64,000 bases of DNA, taken from positions 310,001-374,000 of the forward strand of contig NZ_FXWJ01000005.1 in the NCBI RefSeq assembly GCF_900177795.1. Reading direction: 5' to 3'. Source of the stretch: Plantibacter elymi (nom. nud.) (GTDB lineage: Bacteria > Actinomycetota > Actinomycetes > Actinomycetales > Microbacteriaceae). Below, one piece after another: positions 48,612 through 56,347 of the stretch. Made by a program: the position numbers and the translations under genes. The notes below the pieces were generated by a model. That model worked only from the letters and a program-made list of their open reading frames with translations. It was not told the origin of the DNA and ran no database searches. Numbering within the stretch: position 1 is the stretch's first letter; the number at the start of each line of letters is the position of its first letter.

Positions 48612-50120
48612 ATGACCACCGCACGCATCGCCATCGACCCGAACGTCACGGTCGCCCCCGTCAACCGTCGGATCTTCGGCTCGTTCGTGGAGCACCTGGG
48701 CCGCTGCGTCTATGACGGCATCTACGAGCCGGGCCACCCCACCGCCGACGCCGACGGCTTCCGCGGCGATGTGGTCGACCTCGTCACCGAGCTCGGCACG
48801 AGCACCATCCGCTACCCCGGTGGCAACTTCGTCTCCGGCTACCGCTGGGAGGACGGCGTCGGGCCGCGCGAGCACCGCCCCGTGCGCCGCGACCTGGCCT
48901 GGCACTCGCTCGAGACCAACCAGGTCGGCGTCGACGAGTTCGCCAAGTGGTGCAAGCTCACCGGCAGCGAGATGATGATGGCCGTCAACCTCGGCACACG
49001 CGGGGTGCTCGAAGCGCTCGACCTCCTCGAATACACGAACCACCCGAGCGGCACGGCGCTGTCCGACCAGCGGATCGCGAACGGCGCACCCGAGCCCTAC
49101 GGCATCAGCATGTGGTGTCTCGGCAACGAGATGGACGGGCCGTGGCAGGTCGGCGCCATGTCCGCCGACGACTACGGCAAGCTGGCCGCCCGGACCGCGT
49201 CGGCGATGAAGATGGTCGACCCGAAGCTCGAACTCGTCGTCTGCGGTTCGTCGAGTTCCTCGATGCCGACCTTCGGCGACTGGGAGCGCACCGTCCTCGA
49301 GCACAGCTTCGACTCGGTGGACTACATCTCCTGCCACGCGTACTACCAGGAGCGTGACGGCGACCTTGGGTCGTTCCTCGCGTCGTCCCTCAACATGGAG
49401 TACTTCATCCGGACGGTCGTCGCGGCCGCCGACCACGTCCAGCACAAGCGTCACTCCGACAAGCAGATCCAGCTCTCGTTCGACGAGTGGAACGTCTGGT
49501 ACCTCGACGAGTGGAACGCGATCGAGGGCACGATCGAGGAGTGGGCCTACGCGCCCCGCCTCATCGAGGACGTCTACTCGGTCGCCGACGCGGTCGTGTT
49601 CGGCAACCTGCTGATGACGCTCCTCAAGCACAGCGACCGCGTCGGTTCCGCGAGCCTCGCGCAGCTCGTGAACGTCATCGCCCCGATCATGACCGAGCCG
49701 GGCGGTGGTGCGTGGCGGCAGACGACGTTCTTCCCGTTCTCGGTCACCAGCCGGCTCGCGTCGGGTGTCGTGATCGCGCCGCGCATCGAGGTCGGCAGCT
49801 ACGCCACGAAGGTCCACGGTGACGCACCGCTCGTCGACTCGGTCGCGACGTACGACGCCGAGGCCGGGACCGCGGCCGTGTTCCTCGTGAACCGTCACCA
49901 GGACGAGGCGATCACGGTGACCGTCGACGTCTCGGCGCTCGGCGTCGGTTCGATCGTCGAGGCGAACGGCATCCACGACGAGGACGTCTACGCGAAGAAC
50001 ACGATCGACGACCGCGAGCGCGTCGGTCTCGTCGCGAACGAGAGCGCGTCGCTCGCCGACGGCACCCTCACGATCACGCTCCCGCCCGTGTCGTGGACGG
50101 CGGTCGCGCTCGGCGCCTGA
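48612..50120 (+). CDS. arfA: alpha-L-arabinofuranosidase, GH51
   Basis: A 502-residue retaining arabinofuranosidase that removes L-arabinose from arabinan or arabinoxylan fragments. The acid/base E173 is in MWCLGNEMDGPW and the nucleophile E292 in LSFDEWNVWY. GH51 TIM-barrel and C-terminal beta-domain order is standard. There is no signal peptide, so it acts on imported oligosaccharides. ATG 48612 follows GGAGAGGA. The two lacI genes upstream and the double operator show its control. Released arabinose would enter AraA, AraB and AraD. Confidence 0.95.
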   Translation: MTTARIAIDPNVTVAPVNRRIFGSFVEHLGRCVYDGIYEPGHPTADADGFRGDVVDLVTELGTSTIRYPGGNFVSGYRWEDGVGPREHRPVRRDLAWHSLETNQVGVDEFAKWCKLTGSEMMMAVNLGTRGVLEALDLLEYTNHPSGTALSDQRIANGAPEPYGISMWCLGNEMDGPWQVGAMSADDYGKLAARTASAMKMVDPKLELVVCGSSSSSMPTFGDWERTVLEHSFDSVDYISCHAYYQERDGDLGSFLASSLNMEYFIRTVVAAADHVQHKRHSDKQIQLSFDEWNVWYLDEWNAIEGTIEEWAYAPRLIEDVYSVADAVVFGNLLMTLLKHSDRVGSASLAQLVNVIAPIMTEPGGGAWRQTTFFPFSVTSRLASGVVIAPRIEVGSYATKVHGDAPLVDSVATYDAEAGTAAVFLVNRHQDEAITVTVDVSALGVGSIVEANGIHDEDVYAKNTIDDRERVGLVANESASLADGTLTITLPPVSWTAVALGA

Positions 50121-50150
50121 GTCGGGCTGCGGGCTGCGGGGAGGGGTCTC

Positions 50151-50242
50151 GACGTTCGCAACTCAGGACGATCGCGGCGGGTCTGCCGCGCTCGCGGTGT
50201 TCGCCGAACGGCGCGGCGGGCCCGTCCTGCGTTGCGGACGTC
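50151..50242 (+). terminator. long imperfect hairpin after arfA
   Basis: GACGTTCGCAACTCAGGACG (50151-50170) pairs with CGTCCTGCGTTGCGGACGTC (50223-50242) at 18 of 20 positions, with a further GC-rich stem inside. It lies 30 bp after the arfA stop and before the TetR gene. I saw no other copy in the window. Confidence 0.72.
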
Positions 50243-50308
50243 TCGGCGCCGGCGGTGGGTGGGTGAATCCCATCCGCCGTCGTCGCCGTGCGGCCCTACA
50301 ATCGGCAC

Positions 50309-50902
50309 ATGACGGCACGGGGCTCCTACGCGAAAGGTGTTGCGCGCCGGCAGGAGATCCTGCGCGTCGCGCTCGCGGTGTTCGCGCGAGAGGGCTACCG
50401 CGGCACGTCGCTCCGTGAGGTCGCGCGTGAGGTCGGCGTCAGTCTGCCGGGGCTCATGCACTACTTCGAATCCAAGGAACACCTGTTCGCGGCGATCCTG
50501 CGGGAGCGCGACGCCGTCGACTACGAGGAGTTCGCCGCGGCCGGGTCGCAGGACGCGATCGAGGGTCTGGTCGCCGTCATGCGGCACAACAGCGATGTCC
50601 CGGGCCTCGTCGAGCTGTACCTGACGATGGCGGCGGCCGCCGGAGATGCGGAACACCCGGTGCGCGGGTTCTTCGTCGATCACGTCACGGCGGTGCGCCG
50701 GAGCATCGCCGACGTCGTCCGGGATCGCCAGGCTTCCGGGCGGGTCGCCGCGGGCATCGATCCCGATCACGTGGCGCGCGTCATGGTCGCCCTCGCCGAC
50801 GGGCTGCAGGTGCAGTGGACGCTCGACCCCTCCGTCGACATGGCCGGCGACCTCGAGCGCGCCTGGGCCCTCCTCGTCGGTGACGCCGGCGCGGTGCGCT
50901 GA
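50309..50902 (+). CDS. TetR-family regulator
   Basis: A 197-residue TetR repressor. The helix-turn-helix (TSLREVAREVGVSLPGLMHYF, about 33-53; given here as its core GVSLPGLMHYF) is clear, and the rest is a helical ligand-binding domain. ATG 50309 follows TACAAT (50297-50302) by 6 bases, the best leaderless promoter in the window. The final residues GAVR and the stop codon come from the left end of a family D element at 50885. It precedes a sugar MFS operon with a palindrome in its promoter and may regulate it. Confidence 0.88.
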   Translation: MTARGSYAKGVARRQEILRVALAVFAREGYRGTSLREVAREVGVSLPGLMHYFESKEHLFAAILRERDAVDYEEFAAAGSQDAIEGLVAVMRHNSDVPGLVELYLTMAAAAGDAEHPVRGFFVDHVTAVRRSIADVVRDRQASGRVAAGIDPDHVARVMVALADGLQVQWTLDPSVDMAGDLERAWALLVGDAGAVR

Positions 50903-51051
50903 CCCGAGCGCGGGTCTGTGGGGCCCGGCGCGGTGCGGTGACGCGAGCGCCGCGGAATCGGCGGGGGCGCGCCCCGGGCGCGTGAGCGCGACCCTCCGGA
51001 GACCCGCGCTCACGCGGCTGGGGTGCGCTCGCGTCAGCGCACCGCGCTGGC
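50885..51051. repeat. family D element, copy 4
   Basis: A 167-bp copy with GCCGGCGCGGTGCGCTGA at 50885 and TCAGCGCACCGCGCTGGC at 51034-51051, and an extra left-type end at about 50924. The inner CCTCCGGAGACCCGCGCTC is shared with copies 3 and 5. Its first 18 bases form the end of the tetR gene. Together with the promoter at 51066 it fills the 302-bp gap before the MFS gene. Confidence 0.88.
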
Positions 51052-51065
51052 AGCGTCACCCGACA

Positions 51066-51110
51066 GGTTTCGTGAAAACCTATTGACCACTCGGGTTTCG
51101 CGCCTATACT
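51066..51110 (+). promoter_or_regulatory. promoter and operator of the sugar MFS operon
   Basis: TTGACC (51083-51088), 16 bp, then TATACT (51105-51110) is a strong promoter. Directly upstream GGTTTCGTGAAAACC (51066-51080) is a palindrome (GGTTT and AAACC arms). The regulator could be the TetR protein encoded just before, or a LacI protein. Confidence 0.72.
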
Positions 51111-51204
51111 CAAAGCCGTGCAGTGATCGGTTTCCCGATCCTGCCGGGACAGCACCACCCGCGGGCCAGAGCCGGTCCGCAGCTCAGCGTTGAGAGGAAC
51201 TCGG

Positions 51205-52566
51205 ATGTCCAACCCACCCCGCCGCCCCAAACCCACCGGTCAGCGTGCCTCGAGCGGCCCCTACGTCAGCCTCGTCACCGGCCCGTCGGGACCGACGGAA
51301 CGGGCATCGAAGCGTGTCGTCACCACCATGGCGCTCGCCCAGTTCGGTCTGTTCGTGGCCCTGCTCGCCCCGGTCACCGTGAGCCTGGCCCTCAAGACGC
51401 AGCAGCTCGTCCCCGGTGACCAGGCGGCGGTCGTCAACGGCAACGTCCTCTCCATCGCCGCCCTGTTCGCCCTCGTCGCGAACCCGGTGATCGGCCGCCT
51501 GTCCGACATCACGCTCTCGCGCTTCGGTCGCCGCCGCCCGTGGATGTTCCTCGGCGCCATCGGCTTCGTCGCCTCGCTCACGATCGTCGCGCTCGCTCCG
51601 AACGTCCCGGTCCTCATCGCCGGGTGGTGCCTCGCCCAGCTGACCGGCAACGCCATCCTCGGCCCGCTCCTCGCGACCATCGCCGACCAGGTCCCGCCGG
51701 AGCAGCGCGGGAGCGTCTCCGCGAACGTCGGCGTGATGCAGAACGTCGGCATCCTCGCGGCGGCCTTCGTGGCCAGCTGGTTCGTCACCGACATGCTGCT
51801 GCTCTTCGTCGCACCCGCCGTCTTCGCCCTCATCACCGTGTGGCTGTACTGCTTCGTCCTGCCCGACCGCGCGATCACCACCCGTCCGGACGTCGGCGGA
51901 TGGAAGGGTCTGCTCTTCACCTTCTGGGTGAACCCGCTCAAGCACCCGGACTTCGGCTGGGTCTGGCTCTCACGGTTCCTCCTGACGCTCGCGTCGTTCC
52001 TCTTCGTCGCGTTCCGCCTGTTCTTCCTGCAGGAGGAGGTCGGGCTGTCGCAGCAGGGCGCCGTCGACACCCTGACCATGGGTGTGCTGATCTACACGAT
52101 CGCGCTCGTCATCACCGCGAAGCTCGGCGGTTGGCTGTCGGACCGGATGCTCAACCGCAAGGTGTTCGTCATCGGCTCCACGGCGGTGTTCGCGGTCGGA
52201 CTCATCCTGCTCGCCCACACCACGACCGTGCCCATGTTCTACGTCGTCGAGGCGATCATGGGAGCGGCGTACGGCGTGTACGTCGCGGTCGACACCGCCC
52301 TCGTCGTGGACGTCCTGCCGAACCCCGACGACGCGGCGAAGGACCTCGGCGTCCTCAACATCGCGAACGCCCTGCCGCAGTCGCTCGCCGGCGCGGTGGG
52401 CGCGTTCCTCCTCGGACTCGGCGCGGTCGGCAACAACTACACGGCCCTGTTCTGGGGCGCCGGGGTGATCGCCGTGCTCGGCGCCCTGACGATCCTGCCG
52501 GTCCGACACCGCATGACCCGGAACGCCGACGGGACGATCACCGGATCGATCGCGACCCGTGGGTGA
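51205..52566 (+). CDS. MFS transporter, sugar or glycoside:cation symporter-like
   Basis: A 453-residue transporter with twelve predicted spans. The loop GRLSDITLSRFGRRRPWMFLG (motif A region, about 98-117) resembles the SLC45/GPH-type sugar carriers rather than drug exporters. A basic, disordered N-terminus of about 35 residues comes first. ATG 51205 follows GAGAGGA. It is the first of three genes, followed by a sugar-phosphate isomerase-like gene and an oxidoreductase gene, so it probably imports the compound they process. Confidence 0.88.
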   Translation: MSNPPRRPKPTGQRASSGPYVSLVTGPSGPTERASKRVVTTMALAQFGLFVALLAPVTVSLALKTQQLVPGDQAAVVNGNVLSIAALFALVANPVIGRLSDITLSRFGRRRPWMFLGAIGFVASLTIVALAPNVPVLIAGWCLAQLTGNAILGPLLATIADQVPPEQRGSVSANVGVMQNVGILAAAFVASWFVTDMLLLFVAPAVFALITVWLYCFVLPDRAITTRPDVGGWKGLLFTFWVNPLKHPDFGWVWLSRFLLTLASFLFVAFRLFFLQEEVGLSQQGAVDTLTMGVLIYTIALVITAKLGGWLSDRMLNRKVFVIGSTAVFAVGLILLAHTTTVPMFYVVEAIMGAAYGVYVAVDTALVVDVLPNPDDAAKDLGVLNIANALPQSLAGAVGAFLLGLGAVGNNYTALFWGAGVIAVLGALTILPVRHRMTRNADGTITGSIATRG

Positions 52567-52654
52567 CCCCGGTCACACCTCCCGCACCCCGATCACCAGC
52601 TCCACTCCATCACCCAGCGACGCCAAGGACGGCGTCAGAACGGACGGCAACACC

Positions 52655-53497
52655 ATGACCGCACCAGCGCTCTCCGTGCAGCTCTACAGCATCAAGGAGC
52701 ACCTCGACCAGGGACTCGACGACGCCCTCGCCCGGCTCGCCGGCATGGGCCTGCGCGAGGTCGAGGCCTTCGACTTCGTCTCCCGAGCGCCTCAACTCCG
52801 TGAGGCCTTCGACCGCCACGGGCTCGCCGCCCGCACCGGGCACGCGACCCTCCTCTCCGACGAGATCCGCTTCGGCGACCAGGTCATGCCGGTCTCCTCG
52901 CAGGAGGACGTCTTCACGGCAGCGAAGGCCCTCGGCCTCGAGATCGTCATCGACTCCTTCGTGAGCCCCGACCGCTGGCTCGACGAAGCTGCCGTCGCCG
53001 ACACGGCGTCCCGCCTGAACGCCGCAGCGGAGCGCGCCGCCGACCACGGTCTCCGCGTCGGGTACCACAACCACTCCCAGGAGTTCGTCGCATCGTTCGG
53101 CGGACGCAGCGCGTTCGAGGTCTTCGCCGACCAGCTGCGTGACGACGTCGCCCTCGAGGTCGACCTGTTCTGGGCGGCGACCGCCGGCCAGGACGTCCCC
53201 GCGCTGCTCGGCCGCCTCGGCGACCGCGTCCAGGCACTCCATATCAAGGACGGCCTGCTGCCCGCCGACCCGTTCGCACCGGGAGCCGCGCCCTTCGTGC
53301 CGACGAGTCTCGACCAGCGACCGTTCGGGCAGGGCGAGGTCCCGCTGCGTGAGTCCCTCGCCGCAGCGCCCTCGGCGCGGTTCGCGATCATCGAGTTCGA
53401 CCACTACGGCGCCGGCGACATCTTCGACGGCATCCAGGCGAGCGTCGACGCGCTCGTCGCCGAACAGCTCGTCTCGACCGAAGCGGTGGTCCGCTGA
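52655..53497 (+). CDS. sugar-phosphate isomerase/epimerase-like TIM-barrel protein
   Basis: A 280-residue AP-endonuclease-2-type TIM barrel, the fold of xylose-isomerase-like isomerases and keto-sugar hydrolases. LSVQLYSIKEHL at the start, GLRVGYHNHSQEF (about 136-148), ALEVDLFWAATAG and QALHIKDG carry the expected His, Glu and Asp metal ligands. ATG 52655 has only weak GGACGG upstream. Its stop overlaps the next start by one base. In such pairs with a Gfo/Idh/MocA enzyme, 3-keto-glycosides or inositols are processed; the exact substrate is unknown. Confidence 0.85.
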   Translation: MTAPALSVQLYSIKEHLDQGLDDALARLAGMGLREVEAFDFVSRAPQLREAFDRHGLAARTGHATLLSDEIRFGDQVMPVSSQEDVFTAAKALGLEIVIDSFVSPDRWLDEAAVADTASRLNAAAERAADHGLRVGYHNHSQEFVASFGGRSAFEVFADQLRDDVALEVDLFWAATAGQDVPALLGRLGDRVQALHIKDGLLPADPFAPGAAPFVPTSLDQRPFGQGEVPLRESLAAAPSARFAIIEFDHYGAGDIFDGIQASVDALVAEQLVSTEAVVR

Positions 53498-54660
53498 TGC
53501 CCGCGGCCGCGCAGGGCACGACGGCACGCGCACCGCAGGGCAGCGGCCCGGTCGGCGTCGGGTTCATCGGCACCGGCATGATCAGCGACACCTACCTCGA
53601 GCATCTCACCGCGTTCCCCGACGTCCGCGTCGTGATCCTCGGCGACCTCGACGTCGACCGCGCGAAGGTACAGGCGGAGAAGTGGGGCGTCGGCGAGTGG
53701 GGGACCGCCGACGACGTCCTCGCGCACCCGGACGTCGAGCTCGTCGTGAACCTCACGATCCCCGCCGTCCACGCGCAGGTCGCGTCGCAGGTGCTCGCCG
53801 CCGGGAAGCACGTGTGGACGGAGAAGCCGATCAGCGTCGACCGTGCGAGCGGGCTCGCGCTCCTCGAGCAGGCCGATGCCGCGGGACTCCTCGTCGGGAT
53901 CGCCCCGGACACGGTGCTGGGCCCGGGCGTCCAGTCCGCGCGTCGCGCCATCGCCCGCGGTGACATCGGTCAGCCGCTCACCGCCCAGACCGTCATGCAG
54001 TACGCCGGGCCGGACATCTTCCACCCGAACCCGGAGTTCCTGTTCGCGAAGGGTGGCGGGCCGCTGTTCGACATGGGGCCGTACTACCTGACGACGCTCG
54101 TGCAGGTGTTCGGTTCGGTCGCCTCGGTATCGGCGGCCGGCTCCCGTGGGCGTGCGACGCGGACGATCCAGCAGGGCGACCGCGTCGGCACCGAGTTCGC
54201 CGTCGAGGTGCCGACGCACGTCAGCGCCATCGCCCGCTTCGTGGACGGCGGCGTGAGCCAGAGCGTCTTCAGCTTCGAGTCGCCGCTCGCGAAGATGGGC
54301 GTCGTCGAGATCACCGGCACCGAGGGGACACTCGTGATCCCCGACCCGAACATGTTCACGGGCGAGGTGCGGATCACCCGCGCGGCGCCCATCGAGCGGA
54401 TGCAGCAGGACCCGGAGTGGGAGATCGTGCCGACCGAGGGCGTCCTCGCCGGCCGCGGGACCGGGGTCCTCGACCTCGCCCGGGCGATCCGTTCCGGCGG
54501 CACGCCGCTCGCCTCGGGTGCCCTCGGCTACCACGTGCTCGACACGCTCGTCTCGATCGACGAGTCCGTGGTGTCCGGTCAGACCGTCGACGTGGCGAGC
54601 CGGGTCGCGCCGGTCCCGCTCGTCGCGGAGGACTGGGACCCGTTCGCCGCGACGCTCTGA
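53497..54660 (+). CDS. Gfo/Idh/MocA-family oxidoreductase
   Basis: A 387-residue oxidoreductase with Rossmann motif GTGMIS (about 24-29), EKP motif in WTEKPISV and the GGGPLFDMGPYYLT signature. It is a clear relative of the enzyme at 11901. ATG 53497 overlaps the isomerase stop (TGATG). With the MFS carrier and the TIM-barrel protein it forms a three-gene catabolic unit. Like its relative it probably acts on a sugar ring hydroxyl with NAD(P). Confidence 0.9.
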   Translation: MPAAAQGTTARAPQGSGPVGVGFIGTGMISDTYLEHLTAFPDVRVVILGDLDVDRAKVQAEKWGVGEWGTADDVLAHPDVELVVNLTIPAVHAQVASQVLAAGKHVWTEKPISVDRASGLALLEQADAAGLLVGIAPDTVLGPGVQSARRAIARGDIGQPLTAQTVMQYAGPDIFHPNPEFLFAKGGGPLFDMGPYYLTTLVQVFGSVASVSAAGSRGRATRTIQQGDRVGTEFAVEVPTHVSAIARFVDGGVSQSVFSFESPLAKMGVVEITGTEGTLVIPDPNMFTGEVRITRAAPIERMQQDPEWEIVPTEGVLAGRGTGVLDLARAIRSGGTPLASGALGYHVLDTLVSIDESVVSGQTVDVASRVAPVPLVAEDWDPFAATL

Positions 54661-54765
54661 GCGCGGTGAATCGGGCAGCGCACCGCAGAACCGAACCCAG
54701 CAGCATCATCGGACCAGCCTGAGCAAGCCCCCGGTGGTGTCCGTCGCCCCACGTACGCTGAGGCG

Positions 54766-56280
54766 ATGGACACCACCGGCCGGAGTGCCGCCGAGCACGA
54801 CGACGAAGCGACCGCCGGCCGACGACGGTGGATCCTCACCGGCCAGCTCGGCCCGGCGTTCGACGACGGCGGACCGATCCTCCTCATCGAATCGAAGTCC
54901 ACCTTCACCAAGCGACCGATGCACCGGGCGAAGGCGCACCTCTTCCTCTCGGCCATCCGACATCGTGCGGCGGAACTCGGCGACCGGGCGGAGTTCCACC
55001 AGGTCGACCGCTACGAGGAGGTCGTCGAGGCCGGCGCCGACCTCGAGGTGATCGACCCACCCTCGTGGACGGCTCGGCGCTTCGTCCGTGAGCGCGGCCT
55101 CCGGGTGCTCCCGAGCCGCGGCTTCGTGACCTCGGAGCGGGACTTCGCGGCCTGGGCGTCGACGCGGGACGGCAAGCGGCTCCTCCTGGAGGACTTCTAC
55201 CGCACGGTGCGGGAGCGGACCGGGATCCTCATGCGCGGCGACCAGCCGGAGGGCGGCCGCTGGAACTACGACCACGACAACCGGAACCCGCCGCCGAAGG
55301 GTGCCGCCCGGCTCGGTCTGCCCGAGCCGCTCTGGCCCGAGGAGGACGACATCGACGCGGAGGTCCGGGAGGACCTCGACCGGTGGCAGCGCGACGGACT
55401 GGTCCAGCTGGTCGGCGACGACGGGCCCCGGCGCTTCGCGGCCACCGCGGCCGAGGCGGAGGCGGCGCTGGCGGACTTCATCGAGACCAGGCTCGGCGAC
55501 TTCGGCCCGTTCGAGGACGCCATGCTCGGCGGCGACTGGACGATGGCGCACTCCCTGCTGAGCGCCCCGCTCAACCTCGGCCTGCTCGACCCACGCGACG
55601 CCGTCGAGACCGTGGTCGCCGAGTACCACGCCGGTCGCGCACCGCTGTCGAGCGTCGAGGGCTTCACCCGTCAGATCATCGGCTGGCGCGACTACGTCTG
55701 GCATCTCTACTGGCACCTCGGCGAGCCGTACCGGACGAGTCACAACGCCCTCGGAGCGCATGAGCCGCTCCCTCGCCGGTTCCGCGAACTCGATTCCGCC
55801 GCCATCCAGTCCAACTGCCTCCGCGAGACGATCGACGGGATGCGTCGTCACGGGTGGGCGCACCACATCCAGCGGCTCATGGTGCTCGGCAACTGGGCGC
55901 TGCAGCACGGATACGACCCGGTCGCACTCAACGACTGGTTCATCGACATGTTCGTCGACGGCACCCCCTGGGTGATGCCCGCGAACGTCATCGGCATGTC
56001 GCAGCACGCGGATGGCGGCATCGTCGCGACGAAGCCCTACGCCTCGGGTGGTGCGTACATCGACAAGATGTCCGACTACTGCGGGGGCTGCGTCTTCAAT
56101 CCCAAAGTGCGGCTGGGCGAGGACGCCTGCCCCTTCACCGCCGGGTACTGGGCCTTCCTCGACCGCGTCGAACCGCGTATCCGGCACAACACGCGCATGG
56201 CACAACCGCTGGCCGGAATGCGCCGACTGTCCGACCTGCGTGCCGTCGTCGACCAGGAGCGCACCCGCGAACAGTGGTGA
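54766..56280 (+). CDS. iron-sulfur photolyase/cryptochrome of the PhrB (FeS-BCP) type
   Basis: A 504-residue photolyase-related flavoprotein. The four cysteines that hold the [4Fe-4S] cluster in Agrobacterium PhrB (350, 438, 441 and 454) are present with a one-residue shift: C351, C439 and C442 (YCGGC) and C455 (DACPF). Segments WNYDHDNR and GFTRQIIGWRDYVW are also typical. Members repair (6-4) photoproducts or act as blue-light receptors, with FAD and a lumazine-type antenna. ATG 54766 follows TACGCT by 6 bases. It is a single gene. Confidence 0.95.
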   Translation: MDTTGRSAAEHDDEATAGRRRWILTGQLGPAFDDGGPILLIESKSTFTKRPMHRAKAHLFLSAIRHRAAELGDRAEFHQVDRYEEVVEAGADLEVIDPPSWTARRFVRERGLRVLPSRGFVTSERDFAAWASTRDGKRLLLEDFYRTVRERTGILMRGDQPEGGRWNYDHDNRNPPPKGAARLGLPEPLWPEEDDIDAEVREDLDRWQRDGLVQLVGDDGPRRFAATAAEAEAALADFIETRLGDFGPFEDAMLGGDWTMAHSLLSAPLNLGLLDPRDAVETVVAEYHAGRAPLSSVEGFTRQIIGWRDYVWHLYWHLGEPYRTSHNALGAHEPLPRRFRELDSAAIQSNCLRETIDGMRRHGWAHHIQRLMVLGNWALQHGYDPVALNDWFIDMFVDGTPWVMPANVIGMSQHADGGIVATKPYASGGAYIDKMSDYCGGCVFNPKVRLGEDACPFTAGYWAFLDRVEPRIRHNTRMAQPLAGMRRLSDLRAVVDQERTREQW

Positions 56281-56347
56281 TCGGAGCAGTCGTCCAGCCC
56301 GCGCGCGACCCCTCGACCCGTGGGGAGCGCGTCGCTAGGCTCGGCAC

